Shown: positions 24,001 to 34,500, counted from the stretch's first letter. The stretch is DNA of 61,919 nt from Helochares maculicollis (GCA_033557835.1 JAWQRO010000071.1:1-61919), one strand, 5' to 3'. Numbers and translations: made by a program. Notes: generated from the sequence alone by a model not told the origin.

Positions 24001-26679
24001 AATCTAAACAAAATGGCTATTCAAGATTTGTAGAAAAATGTAGACGTTCTGACTACTTTGCTGACAGCATTGAAATTGGTTAAATGTGCTGGAAAGCCTT
24101 TCGTGGCTGAAAACGCAGCAACATTAAAAACGTTTACTAAGCTTTCACCATCAAGAAGCGTTTTAGAAGGCACAAGAAAAACATTGAAAATTAAGTATAA
24201 ATTATTTAGAAATTTACAAAAATTCAGAATATAAAGAAAAATATTTAGAATCTGAAAAAATATAAAAAATCTGAAAAAATATAAAAAATCTGAAAAAATA
24301 TTATGAATCTGACAAAAATATTAAGAATCTGAAAAAATATTAAGAATCTGACAAAATATTGAGCATCTGAAAAAGCATTGAGAATCTACAAACATATTAA
24401 AAATCTGAAAAAATATTAAGAATTTGAAAAAATATTAAGAATCTGAATAAGTATTAAGAATCTGAATAGGTATTGAGAATCTGAAAAAGCATTAAGAATC
24501 TGAATAAATATTAAGAATCTAAATAAATATTAAGAATCTAAATAAATATTGAGAATCTGAAAAAGCATTAAGAATCTGAAAAAGCATTGAGCATCTACAA
24601 ACATATCAAGAATCTGAAAAAATGTTAAGAATTTGAAAAAATATTAAGAATCTGAATATGTATTGAGAATCTGAAAAAGCATTAAGAATCTGAATAAATA
24701 TTAAGAATCTGAATAAATATTAAGAATCTAAATAAATATTGAGAATCTGAAAAAGCATTAAGAATCTGAATGAATATTAAGAATCTAAATAAATATTGAG
24801 AATCTGAAAAAGCATTGAGAATCTACAAACATATTAAGAAACTGAAAAAATATTAAGGATCTGAAAAAGCATTGAGAATCTACAAATATATTCAAAATCT
24901 GAAAAAATATTAAGAATCTGAATAAATATTGAGAATCTAAAAAAATATTGAGAATTTGAAAAAGCATTGAGAATCTACAAACATATTAAGAAACTGGAAA
25001 AATATTAAGGATCTGAAAAAGCATTGAGAATCTACAAATATATTCAAAATCTGAAAAAATATTAAGAATTTGAAAAAATATTAAGAATCTCAATAAATAT
25101 TGAGAATCTGAAAAAGCATTAAGAATGTGAAAAAGCATTGAAAATCTATAAAAATATTAAGAATTACAAAAATTTAATCACACAGTAAAATACACAAAAG
25201 AACAAGTGTTGCACTCCTATGTTAGATTAGCGTAGGAGTGTCTTCCTCCCTTTTGAACAGAACTAAATGTGGCGGTTAGAACATGCTGAAAAATATGAAC
25301 ATTTTTATGTGGTAACAAATACCAAAACAGGGTACGCCAAGAAAATGTTGATACAAAAATTCAGAATTTAAAAAAAATATTTAGAATCTGAAAAAATATT
25401 AAAAATCTAAAAAGGCATGAAGAATCTGAAACAATATTAAGAATCTGAAAAAATATTAAGAATCTGAAAAAACATTAAGAATCTGAAAAAATTAACCACA
25501 CAGTAAAATTCACAACAAATACCCTCTTTCTTAAAAGAACAAGTGTTCTATGCTAGATTATCGTAGGGGTGTTTCGCTTTTATTTTTGAACAGAACGAAA
25601 TTTGACGTTTAGAATATGCTGAAAAATATCAAAAAATTTATGTAGGAACAAACACCAAAACAGAGTATGTGAAGAGAATGTTGATATAAAAACTTAGAAC
25701 ATAAAGAAAAATATTTAGAATCTGAACAAATATTAAAAATCTGAAATAATAGTAAGAATCTGAAAAAGCATTAAGAATCTGAAAAATATTAAGAATCTGA
25801 CAAACATTAAGAATCTGAAAAAAATATTAAAAATTTGAAATAATAGTAAGAATCTGAAAAAGCACTAAGAATCTGAAAAATATTAAGAATCTGACAATAA
25901 TATTAAAAATCTGAAAAAAATATTAAGAATCTGAAAAAATATTAAAAATCTGAAATAATAGTAAGAATCTGAAAAGGCATTAAGAATCTGAAAAATATTA
26001 AGAATAACAATAATATTAAAAATCTGAAAAAATATTAAGAATCTGAAAAAATATTAAAAATCTGAAATAATAGTAAGAATCTGAAAAGGCATTAAGAATC
26101 TGAAAAATATTAAGAATCTAACAATAATGTTTAGAATTGACAAAAATATTAAGAATAAGACATATTTTAAGAATCTGAAAAATGTTGAGAATCTGAAAAA
26201 ATGTTAAGAATTTGAAAAAATTTAACCTCACAGTAAAATACACAACAAATACCATCTTTTTATAAAGTACGAGTAAACCGTGTAAGGAAAAAATGTTGCG
26301 TTTTGACAAAAGAACAAGTGTTGCCCTCCTAAATCACAACATCAAAGGGGTGTTTTGCCTTGCTTTGATCAGGATGAGATTTGGCATTTAGAATATGCAG
26401 AAAAATGTCAAAAATTTTATGTAGTAATAAACGCTAATGTGAAAGAAAATTGCTGAGAGAAGAGAAAGTAGATGCAAAGTATTTACCGAAATTCAAATCC
26501 ATTGTCGCCCCCCAGTTCGTTGCCTCTAACTAACAAAATGGTATTATTTTAGCATTACGGCCAAGATTGACGATGACATGGTAGCGTACTACTGCAACGA
26601 AGATCTCTTCCTTTTAGAGTTAAAAGCCGTGGACGAAGATCTCTACGACGTAACTTTTGTAGAACTCATGGACCAATAA
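6027..26679 (+). CDS. grh: Grainyhead (Grh), CP2-family transcription factor, N-terminus missing
   Basis: Grh is a sequence-specific activator of epithelial and cuticle genes and of epidermal wound response, binding AACCGGTT-like sites as a dimer. Eleven exons join in phase: 6027-6324, 11296-12009, 12680-12858, 16935-17097, 20716-20827, 21334-21428, 21660-21815, 21962-22141, 22202-22582, 22915-22979 and 26553-26679 (TAA), giving about 822 residues. The first two carry the low-complexity activation region (QIVKREPEDLSHHRK; SGQPGDLVVDVNSIKDE). The CP2 DNA-binding domain starts at VGFKYHLETPISTSQRREDD and runs through YINKGQFYGITLEYI, AWQFWHGRQHSVKQRILDA and FHRGYCQIKVFCDKGAERK. The C-terminal dimerisation part begins around RVMLYVRQESEDVYTPLHVV. 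The 6027 exon starts mid-codon, so at least one upstream coding exon is absent or unrecognised. The exon at 11296 uses an unusually purine-rich acceptor. Identity is close to the Drosophila protein throughout the CP2 domain. Confidence 0.96.
6325..7530 (+). other. 5' part of the first visible grh intron
   Basis: No gene or repeat is recognised between the exon end at 6324 and the minisatellites that start at 7535. The donor is CAAG|GTGATT. Short open frames here have no family resemblance. Confidence 0.5.
7535..8085. repeat. 16-bp minisatellite with recurrent AGATCT
   Basis: About 34 imperfect copies of a 16-bp unit run through this part of the grh intron. The main form alternates TGAAAGATCTTGAGGC and CGAAAGATCTCAAGCC. 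The first copies (GTTGAAGCTGGAAAAT type) are more divergent, so the array looks older at its left edge. AGATCT is present in most units. Confidence 0.93.
8265..8445. repeat. Short 31-bp tandem repeat
   Basis: Roughly five degenerate copies of a ~31-bp unit are visible, each with a GCGCC..TTGCATATC block followed by GATCGAG or CATTTAA. The array sits between the 16-bp and 19-bp minisatellites of the same intron. Confidence 0.75.
8575..10545. repeat. Long 19-bp minisatellite, about 100 units
   Basis: The unit is AAACCTCGATTTAATTTTA with ordered variants, such as AAACATCGACTTAATTATC, AAACCGCGATTCAATATTA and AAATCGTCGATTCTATTTT. The same series of variants recurs every ~200-250 bp, so a higher-order repeat lies on top of the 19-bp unit. 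The array is very AT-rich and fills nearly 2 kb of the grh intron. Confidence 0.94.
10574..10581. promoter_or_regulatory. Palindromic Grh consensus site AACCGGTT
   Basis: The 8-bp palindrome AACCGGTT, the consensus bound by Grh dimers, lies in a grh intron between two minisatellites. An 8-mer is expected about once in a window of this size by chance, so autoregulation is only a possibility. Confidence 0.25.
10840..11010. repeat. Second 19-bp minisatellite, about nine units
   Basis: The unit is close to TTTGAGTGTCGATTTGACA. The period is 19 bp, as in the array 300 bp to the left, and 11 of 19 positions agree when the shared TCGATTT blocks are aligned. It may be a diverged edge of the same array. 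The following 285 bp up to the exon at 11296 show no other feature apart from a TTGTTG run near 11195-11215. Confidence 0.85.
12859..13554 (+). other. grh intron, no recognised content
   Basis: This is the start of the 4.1-kb grh intron after the exon ending at 12858. The donor is a good GTAAGT. I recognise no gene or repeat before 13555. The preceding 670-bp intron at 12010-12679 is likewise empty of recognised features. Confidence 0.5.
13555..13870 (+). repeat. Core fragment of the main interspersed repeat family
   Basis: Recognisable blocks are TTCAAGTAAACTAGTAGTTAAAA, GATCGGAGCACCGGAAGTGC and AGTAGGC.GTGGAA. The rest has drifted, and neither terminus is present. This looks like one of the older copies in the window. 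Confidence 0.65.
14135..14412 (+). mobile_element. tRNA-derived SINE, copy 1
   Basis: The head carries a Pol III A box, TGGCTTAGCGG (14152-14162), and a perfect B box, GGTTCGAAACC (14196-14206), spaced as in a tRNA and followed by a T-rich tract from 14221. The arms do not fold as a tRNA, since the T-arm pairs only at its two innermost positions. The body ends in GCCGACTGAGATTT, and the same tail occurs inverted at 16268. The shared head and tail define a SINE of about 280 bp. Confidence 0.75.
14530..14720 (+). mobile_element. BEL/Pao-type retrotransposon gag fragment
   Basis: One frame reads LPIINLPQFTGSLSEWYHFK followed by NNSLSNIERFYYLNRCLLEP. This matches the 'LPKI.LP.FSG...EW..F...' and 'LS.I.KF.YL...L' blocks of the DUF1759-type Gag of BEL/Pao elements. 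It stops at a TAA just after GIEPV. No protease, polymerase or LTRs are seen nearby. An unrecognised open frame follows at about 14869-15162. Confidence 0.65.
15160..16075 (-). repeat. Full-length single-core copy of the main repeat family
   Basis: Read on the minus strand, this copy starts with CACTCCCGTATTACTATACAAAG at 16075 and runs through the core (CACGATAGCGGTCAGACCG near 15920) and the 3' module. It ends at AGGAATGTTGAGTGGAGACAC near 15165. At about 910 bp it is the cleanest single-core example. It lies in the grh intron between the BEL scrap and SINE copy 2. Confidence 0.8.
16268..16530 (-). mobile_element. tRNA-derived SINE, copy 2
   Basis: On the minus strand the A box TAGCGCAGCGGTAAAGTCA lies at about 16500-16518 and a worn B box at about 16458-16470. 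The body then matches copy 1 (CTATTTTTAATTCT, an ATAAATAATAA block, a GCGTA.AAAAT block) and ends in the same GCCGACTGAGATTT. Both copies are in the same grh intron, about 2.1 kb apart and inverted. Confidence 0.7.
17689..17719. repeat. (CATCG)6 pentanucleotide microsatellite
   Basis: Six perfect CATCG units lie in the 3.6-kb grh intron. The surrounding 17098-18340 shows no gene; it is AT-rich with short GC islands. Confidence 0.9.
18340..19330. repeat. Degenerate ~130-bp tandem array with GAGCGAAGCGAGCGAA motif
   Basis: The phrase GGATGAGCGAGCGAAGCGAG recurs, whole or decayed, near 18346, 18703, 18783, 18915, 19055, 19182 and 19298. Between these lie GATTTTTGATG.ATTTCAATTTTGCG and GCTTATTTATTCATGATGCA.TCT, giving a unit of about 130 bp in the right half. 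Related GCGAAGC stretches also occur near 2630 and 18190. No reading frame is preserved across copies, so it is read as a satellite-like array in a grh intron. Confidence 0.85.
19925..20250 (-). pseudogene. Mariner-type transposase N-terminal remnant
   Basis: The minus-strand frame contains GVPGAEIHRRLSVQHGKSLN and, after a gap of altered sequence, LLNRRATIDKAAHCSQISHDSSYEIL. These correspond to the first helix-turn-helix ('EGVPGAEIHRRLSAQYGKS') and second DNA-binding region ('NRRATIDEVA..LQISHGSAYEI') of mariner transposases. The middle, including the expected GRP AT-hook, is lost. The catalytic domain is absent. It lies in a grh intron and is inactive. Confidence 0.7.
20828..21333 (+). other. 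grh intron, no recognised content
   Basis: This 506-bp intron lies between the AWQFWH and VGLVGCIEE exons, with donor CAG|GTACGT and acceptor TTTAG. No repeat or gene is recognised in it. Confidence 0.6.
22142..22201 (+). other. 60-nt grh intron that is open in the reading frame
   Basis: The segment has a strong donor (AAG|GTAAGT) and acceptor (GTGTTTCAG). Its length is exactly 60 nt, it starts in phase 0 and it holds no stop codon. Retention would insert 20 residues (VSSSGRGDLHRRLSPIPVFQ) in the variable stretch after the CP2 domain. Splicing is the default reading because both sites match consensus. Confidence 0.7.
22583..22914 (+). other. grh intron, no recognised content
   Basis: This 332-bp intron precedes the short exon at 22915-22979. 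The donor is CT|GTAAGT and the acceptor TTTTGCAG. A 65-nt exon and a 3.6-kb intron follow. Confidence 0.6.
23280..23475. repeat. Very degenerate ~20-bp tandem repeat (CAGTTGTAATCGAA-like)
   Basis: Phrases such as CAGTTGTACTCGATTAACGA, CAGTTGTAATCGAACCAC and CAGTTGTCATAAAATG follow one another with spacing of about 20-24 bp. The order is loose, so this is either an old minisatellite or a chance run of similar words. No gene is seen in 23476-24214. Confidence 0.5.
24215..26225. repeat. Third 19-bp minisatellite, with recurring spacers
   Basis: The unit is AAGAATCTGAAAAAATATT with variants GAATCTGAATAAATATTAA, GAATCTGAAAAAGCATTAA and GAATCTACAAACATATTAA, all 19 bp. Three array blocks (24215-25155, 25345-25490, 25700-26225) are separated or followed by related spacers of about 200-250 bp (25155-25370, 25485-25725, 26220-26450). 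Array and spacer therefore repeat together as a larger unit. It fills most of the last grh intron. Confidence 0.92.
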
Positions 26680-28125
26680 AACAAGAATTCATTCCCTCTT
26701 TCCCCCCCTTCCTGTTTCAATTGTATTCACTTTTTATTTTAAATGTAACTCGTCACATCCTTTTACTCATATTTCAATTGTTGTGATTTGTTTTTTATTA
26801 CATATATGATGATTGTATCTTCTTTTATAAGGATGAAGTTTATTATTTGTTTATAGCTTCTAGAATGTTAAATCATGTCGAACATTTATTGACTTAAGTT
26901 ATTTGTTAGTGTTTGTTGTTTCAAAATGAAATTTTGTGATCATTTTGCCGTTATTCCGGGTTTTATAATCGTATATATATATATATATCGTATATTATAT
27001 TATTGATAATTTTGTGGCAATTTTCCTCTTTTTTTTATAAAATATAATGATTCAAAAATTGTATCCGATTTACATTATACTAAACACATGACTGTACAAA
27101 ATATATGTTAATAAAGATTTTTTATTATAATTGATCAGAGTTAATTTTATTTACAATTAGCCTAAGAAGTATAATGTAAATTGGGCAAACGCAGCGAAAG
27201 CTTTGTTAGGAAAGCGTCAAAAAACCAGCTGGGCGATCAATAATCTCTCAAAGTAAAATCGACGACCCGAGAAAGCAACTTACTATTTTTTAATTTGTGT
27301 AAAAACTATTTACATATCTATGGGCGGTGTTTTGGGATTCATGTTGTAAATAAATTTTTGATTAGATTTATTGTTATATTATATAAATGTACATAGGATA
27401 GAAAGAAAAAGAAAGCCATGACTTAGAGATAAACTGCACTGCAAAATGTGTGTTGTGATAGCAGGAATTGCAGAAAACGCACCAAATTTTACTAGTAAAC
27501 GTATGTAATTTGGAAGCGAGGCCGCAATATTTTTCGATAGCACATTCCGTCAGGCCTCCCTTCCGATGATACGACACCACTGTTGTAGACATTCCGAGAG
27601 AAAAAAATAAGTTAAAACGTACCTGACCTATAATTATGCTTTATTGAATTATACTTATATTTTTCCGGTTGACACTTTCTCTCAAAGTGGAAAATGTTAC
27701 GAATCAAAATTAACGTTTGAGGTACAGTTTTTAAATGTTACTTTTATTTTGCCCTTATTATTTTTGTTTTTATGAATTCTTATTTGTAGAGTACTGACTT
27801 TATTAAGAAGATATCTTCTACCTTATTTATTAGTGTACGGATTTTATCTAAGTTTTTTCGTACATGTTATTTTTATACATATTATATATATATAAATATA
27901 TTTTTCGAACTAGAATAGTTGTCTTAGAGTAGTAGAGATAGCTCTCTATATCCAAACTTTAGTTTGTAACGTAAGTACGCCAATATAACAAATCTGACTT
28001 GTCTCTCATATGACAATCTGCCAATACTTCTGTAGGTTTGCCAACTCAAAGTGGCTATTAAATTGTCGCAATATAAACTAAGGATTCTATAAAATGTATG
28101 TATGTCTTCAAGTTTTTAAAATAAA
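26680..28125 (+). other. Probable grh 3' UTR with poly(A) signals
   Basis: The sequence after the grh stop is AT-rich and free of the window's repeats. AATAAA signals lie at 27110-27115 and 28120-28125. A TGTAAATA word near 27345 matches the Pumilio-binding consensus. Which signal is used cannot be told from sequence. Confidence 0.5.
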
Positions 28126-28542
28126 AATTATATTTATGAACGTTTTTCTTTTATTTTCAAACTAACTCTTGCGTAGCAGATCATTTCTAGGCTTTGATAC
28201 GAGTACGTTTCCAGTTGCACCCGTCAAATCATCAATTTCGTGTGTATGTATAAGGATTTAAGGAGTGATTATTGATATTTTCTTATAAAAATGCCTCTAA
28301 TTTATAAACCGCTGGTTGTAGAAATCATAAATTTAGAGTGCGGTTATCTGTTTAAATATCAACAGACAGCTATTTTTAAAACAAATCCTCGTCCCGCTCT
28401 TGTATACGTAGATGATTGGATGAATGCATACTGATCTTATACCTGCTCCTATGAGATCTATGAAATACAACGGAATATTATGACTTTACTTTCAACGTGT
28501 TACAATAAATTTCTCGGCCTTATCATATTACCTGTGACTCTA

Positions 28543-29405
28543 CTATTCCCATATTACTATACGGAGTATAGTAAGGGGAAGGTATTGGGATCTTGAAACA
28601 ATTCTACGAAGAGACTGATGGATCTCCACATTTTGAGTGCCCCTGGATCCATTTTGACCATTTTTGAGATGTTGTCTGTGTTTGTAAACACGATATCGGT
28701 CAGACCAGTTGAAGTGGAACAATGAAATTTGGTATACGGCGATTATCGCAAAAACTTAGATCTGTATCATGTTTTCAGGCATGTAGGACCACCGGAAGTA
28801 CTTGTTTACCTACACAGTTTAGAAATTTTTGCAAGTAAACTGGTCTTTAAAATTAAGCTATCTGAATGAAATTTCGTACAGATCTTAAATGTCACAAAAA
28901 ACTGACAGATACAAATTTTCAACATGATCGGAACACCGGAAGTGCTGTTTTTGTAATTTTGAAAAATCCAATTTTAGTAGGCCTTGGAATAAAAAATTGC
29001 ACAAAAACGTTACAAAAATGCTAAATATGGAAAATATAGCAATAACAAATAATTTCGGGTAAGTTTGAAAACCGGAAGTGGGACTTTACCGTCATAAATT
29101 TAATTTTTTATGAATTTATATTCCAAAATTGAACCCTTCCTTTCGTTATGAATTCACAATTTAGAATTGAAGCCTTCGTAAACGGTGTTTACAAGCGTTC
29201 GGTATTACAGACTAGTGAAGAGTATATATATTTTTTAAACACAAGGTATTGTACATTAGATATAGAAATACTAAAAATATTCCGATGTTATATATATACT
29301 GAAAAAGAGTTGAATATTCCTTATGAAGATATTGGTATGTTGAATATAGGTGAAGCATATGAGAATTGAAATGTAGAGTGGAGACACTCCAGACTTTTAT
29401 GATAA
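28543..29405 (+). repeat. Single-core copy of the main repeat family
   Basis: It opens at ATTCCCATATTACTATACGGAGTATAG, so the palindrome has one changed base. The core landmark (CACGATATCGGTCAGACC) is near 28690. The 3' module starts near 29105 and ends in GTAGAGTGGAGACACTCCAG. Positions 28126-28542 on its left and 29406-30139 on its right hold nothing recognised. The 73-codon open frame in its 3' module is closed by a stop in most other copies. Confidence 0.8.
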
Positions 29406-30139
29406 CGATTATGTTGATCTTGGCATAGAATATTGTACTCGACGAAGGGTCTAATTATTAGGAATATATTAATCGTCGTTCAAATGGAGTCCCACCTATA
29501 TCGCGGTTGCTAGGACTGAGGGCGTGCATCCGCGGCAGGGTAGCAATAGAGGAGAAGACTCGGTCACAGTCAGGATGAGTGTCAATAATAAACGGTTCAT
29601 TTTCATGATGTGCAGTACAATTACTTAGAGTTTTCGCGATCAAACTATATTTTCTATGCGAACGAGTAATTAGAAATATATTTTATACAGCGCCCTCTCA
29701 TAGTCATGCGTGATAAGTACACGAATGTAACATACAGACACCTGCACTTAAAATAGTCAACATGGAATGCGTTACGCTACTAAATACTAGATGGCAACAC
29801 ATAGGCCAAAAGTTATATTTAACTTCTCTTATTTTATAAATCGTTCAAATATTACAAAATTGCCTTTTAAAAGTAAGATTTGTCACTTATGATTCTGTAG
29901 TATAAGTCAATCATTCTCTTATTTTTTGTTTAACTACCAATGACCGTGTTCACTGACATCGATTTGTTTAGCAGAGTGCTTAACGTAAATGACATCTGCT
30001 AATTGACGCTCTTATTAGCGGAATGTTTTTGGATGTTAGAAACTTAGGTTGACGCTCCTAATTGAGGGCGAAGGCGCAGCTAACTTGTTTTGCAAATGTT
30101 AGATCAATTTCTCGAGAAGAAATGTTGACATGTGATTTT

Positions 30140-30425
30140 AGTTTACCACCTTTTTTCCATAGCCTACTCAACACGGGATTTTGAAAATTTTAAAAATGGC
30201 ACTTCCGGTGCTTCGATCGTATTGAAACTTTGTATCTGTCAGTTTTTCGTGATATTTAACACGTGCAACAAATTTCAATCGCATAGCTCAATTTTAAAGA
30301 CTTGAAAACATTTAAAAACAGATGGAATGTAGAGATCCGTCAAAATTTCGAGGTCGTGTTCCCACAATACCTTCCCTTTTCCATATATAATATAATAATA
30401 CCGGAATGTAAAAATCAAAGATATG
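30140..30425 (-). repeat. Fragment of the main repeat family
   Basis: Minus-strand blocks of the core are present (GGAAGTGCCATTTTTAAAATT, CTGACAGATACAAAG, TTGAAATTTGTTGCACGTG, then TCAAAATTTCGAGGTC near 30335 in forward reading). The middle and the 3' module are missing. The left end reaches a CATTCCGGTATTATTAT terminus near 30410. Confidence 0.65.
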
Positions 30426-31565
30426 CAGGTTAAGTCCCACTTTTGGTTGAAGTGCCAAATATTTGTGACAAAGCATGCGAATATAACAACACTTACTTAC
30501 CTCTTATATGACAGTCTGTCAATATTTCAGTGCCAGCCATGATCGCTGTTAACAGCAGCACTATTTGAAATACGTCTAAGGACACCGCAATGGGGACATT
30601 AACAGGGACCAGGAGAAATATTTCTATGTAGGATATGTACAAATCAAACAAGTTTATTTTTAATATATTTATTTATTACTATTAATTTTACATTCATAAC
30701 AATTTCTACTTTTCTGGTCGGGCATCTTTACGAACTTGGCTGGGTAGAGTGGCTCCAGCGAAATTCGTAACCATACAGATAATATATATAATTCTTTCTC
30801 GTATATATTTATATAAACGTATTACTATAAATTACATCACATATTTTTAAAATTAATAAAAACGTAAAACAATGTACAAACTCAACAACAAAAATAATAA
30901 ATGTTATAGTTATATATGCAAATATCAACACTGGTAGAGAAAACATTTTTTTCTTTTCGTTTTTAAAATCAATTAACAGACAGTGATTTCTGCATGGAAA
31001 TAACGGATAATTTTAGCAAATTGGTTACTACATACATGATATAAAGAAGAGTTCCCTGATGACCTCATTACGGGAGCGGATATGTGTCAAAGTCGAGGTT
31101 TAGAAGCGGGCGGAGCATGCGAGTGCAGCAATGGATCGATGTTAACACGGTCGAAGGAGGGGAAGATGGAAGTTGGTACCACTACACAAACAAGTCGTTC
31201 ACTACGGCATGAGAACATTACCGGTTAAAAATCGATTAAAAAATGATTAGCCAACTTGATAAAATTACCGACAGGAAATATGTTAGTTTTCTTAGACTGT
31301 CGCAATACGTTAAAATATTTCCTCCATTGTCGTGTACATCTTTCGGCAACGTTAAAACATGTTAATGGCTTTTTCGTATTTTTGGATTGAGTCAGGAGGC
31401 ATTTTTAAACAATGATCGGGTTGCAACAGCAATTTAATGTTTAGATCGTTAGACCCGGCAACCGTCTGGCTTAAAAGTGCTCATCGAACACCCAATTTGC
31501 AAAGGAAAAATTGATATAATACTATTGGAATAAAACTATGTACATTATAAGAATCAATAAGATAT
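30426..31565 (-). other. Intergenic / MON2 3' UTR
   Basis: No protein-coding feature is seen. It lies immediately downstream of the MON2 stop codon. Several TTTATT words near 30650-30680 would be AATAAA on the MON2 strand, but the actual cleavage site is unknown. Confidence 0.4.
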
Positions 31566-34500
31566 TTAAATTAAAGATAATTTAGAAAACGGAGGTTGTA
31601 AAAGATCACAGAACTGTAGTAAAGCTTCTCGAAGGGGTCTTGAAACCTGTGTGGATGTTGTTGTTGTGCACTCTACTAGGTAGGGATACAATGCAATTAG
31701 TTGCTCCCAAGCAGCCTTGTCTTCTGAAAAACATATATATACATAAGAACCTTGCTTCATTTGCTTCATGTCAATCGACAAACAAACAAATTAGGTACAA
31801 GCACAGACCACGACTTCATAACGGAACAAAAGTGGTCCTAGTTGCCCCCAATGCATATACGTACCTTTACCAACGGAAACTTTCTTCATGGATATGATCA
31901 AAGTTGTGACTGCTTTCAGAACAAACGATATTTCCGAAAGACGATACCTGCAACAAAATGACAGCAAAGTATAAAAAGCGAGGAAGTATATCGTATTTTA
32001 TAATATAGCAGGTGGGAATGCGATACCGGACACATACCAGACTAGCCGGAGAGCATTCTAATAAAACGTAGTCTGTCGGTGCTACGAACTGTCAATACTA
32101 CAAAAAAAATTATTTACTTTTTAAATTTGCCGAAGAAAAAATATTAATATTTCTCATATCAACAATCAAATCACGCAAATTATGACAAATATAACACTTA
32201 GGACTAGTTTTAAATAATATTTTTAGTCATTTCAGACTTAATACCAGTAAAACTGTCATTTTGACGATTTTCAAAGATTAGACTTTTTCTAACCTCAAAA
32301 TTGCATATCTTGTTTTGTAACAATTTAATTGTAATTTAGAGATGCTAACATAAATTTTAATCATTAGATAAGAAAAAACAAAGAAATCTAACACATTCAA
32401 TCAAAAACGGTTAGTGAACTTTATTAACACATTTCTATTATTCGGTATTGAAAGTTGTAACAACATTGCTGATGTTTCATTAACAATATCTAAGAAACAA
32501 ATTTAAATTTCTTAATACAAATGTCAGACAGACAATCGGTGCTGCTAAGAAGTGCAACGCCTCTATATTTTATGTGAAATGGTGAATTCAAGATAACGGG
32601 AGGATCTCACCTGGGCAAGGGACATTTCCCGCTGTGCTTTTCATCATCTATGTATTTCTTGAGGACCTCTTGAAACCTGTGCAGCAAAGCCGTCACGGCC
32701 AAACGTCCAGCCACCCCTCCGTCGTTTTCGTCTCCGACAACCAAAGCGTCGTTATTCCCGTCGATCAGAGAAAACTGCAGCAACGTTTCGAAACAAATCT
32801 TGGCAAATTCCTCCCTCAAGGTTAATTCCGCCTCCGAATCTATGTTGGTGTTGGTGGCAGAATGAATGGACCCTTTGTTCAGCAAAATGACCACTTTCAA
32901 TATGAATTCTTTCGGTATGGTCGTAGAATGTGGAAGAACTTCGGTTCTAAGGAGGTCTATCAGCTGGCAGTCCGTCGCTTCATCAGACACTATCTCGTCC
33001 AACCCTCTGTCGGCGGGGGCGCACGATTTCGGGAATAGATATTCGTTCAGCGTCAACGCCAACTGGTTCCACATGGAAGCGAACTGATTTCCGTAAGCCC
33101 GGGCCACCGGCAAGCCCACTTTTAAAATTGAGATCAAACTGTTAGCTGCCAATTTCCAAGTGGTGTTTGATATACAATTGTACTTAAGTGCCAGAGGGAC
33201 GTGCAACGTTGCGATAATATCATACAAAACACATTCGTTTATGACGTCCGAGTTCGTAGCTGTTTTTTCGTAAAGTTTCACAACCATAACGATAGCTTTC
33301 TCTCCGAATTGGATGTAGTTCATGTTGGTCCATTCGGGGGACACCTTCGGCCTCACTTCGTATTTACCCAGCTTCGGTGGGGCGCAAGTGAATTTACTGA
33401 ATACCAGTAATTGCTTGAATATTTCCGGAAGCATTTTGATGTTGTTCCTAGACATGGCCTCGTTTTGAACCAATTCTATCGCATGCAAGGCTCCGTCGTG
33501 GAGCGCCGCGATGCAAAATTCCGTGCTCGTGGCTATGATATATTGGTCGCTGCTCCCGTAAGCCGGCAGGGTAACCGCATTGGTCAAAACGCCCGACAGT
33601 TGTTTCAAATCCTCTATGGTGAAATTAGTCTTCACATGTTGGAATATGTTATGGAAAATTTGTACTAAAGCGATCAGGTACGCTTGCGTCGGCGGATAGA
33701 AATCATCCCCCACCTCGTTGTGCCCCGGAGGCACCGTAAGCTCCATCCCGATCTTCAGCCAAACTTTCCAAGCGATGGCCCAAATGTCCTTATCATCCCC
33801 GCTCATCTTATTGTCGACATGTTGGTTTTTGTTATTGTACAGAATTTCTTGAAAGGATTTGAGCGCGGAAAATGAGACTTCATTATTTCGACTTAGAGCG
33901 GCGTACTCGATGAACTCCAAAAGTATGGACCACGCCCTCGGGAAATCGCCCAACGCCTGCAGGAGTTGTCGCTTCGTGTTGAAAACCCTCGCCACCCCCG
34001 ACAAAGTTAAAACCTGCGTTTCCGCCCATTGCTTCTGTGCCGTGTTCCTAGAGTGGTGTATCAAAATGTTCCCGCCCGTGTCCACGATGTCCGAGCTGGC
34101 CGAACTCGAAAGAGTTCTCACCTTATCCAGAACGGGGAACAAGACCTGCCAGAGCACCGCCTGCCAGGTGGATTGCTTCAGCAACGCCCCGTGGGCCGTT
34201 ATCATAGAGAACAACGTTTGGCCGGCCGACTTCCTGACCGCCGGCCGGGAATCGACGCACAGCTCCCCGAGGCGAGCGTACAAACACATCCACAACTTAT
34301 CGAAATTGGCCATGTTCAGAGTACCCGGGAAATCGGGGAAGACCGAGTTGTCCTCCGTCAACGTCTGGCTCAGCTTTCCCTGGTTCTGATGAAAATAATC
34401 CGAAATGTTCCACATCAGTCCGACGGCCGTCAACGAAATATTCAGTTCCTGCATCTGCGACCCGAATTTGGCCACGGTGTCCACGCATAAAGGCAAACAT

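Noticed and set aside
24785..24967. Open frame of LFQILNIFLDSQ-type repeats on the minus strand
   Set aside because: It is a by-product of the 19-bp minisatellite, whose period is not a multiple of three over a codon-conserved unit, and no frame is kept across the array.
29148..29369. 73-codon open frame as a small gene
   Set aside because: It lies in the 3' module of a dispersed repeat, and most other copies have a TAA at codon 25 or so; the open frame here is from one base change.
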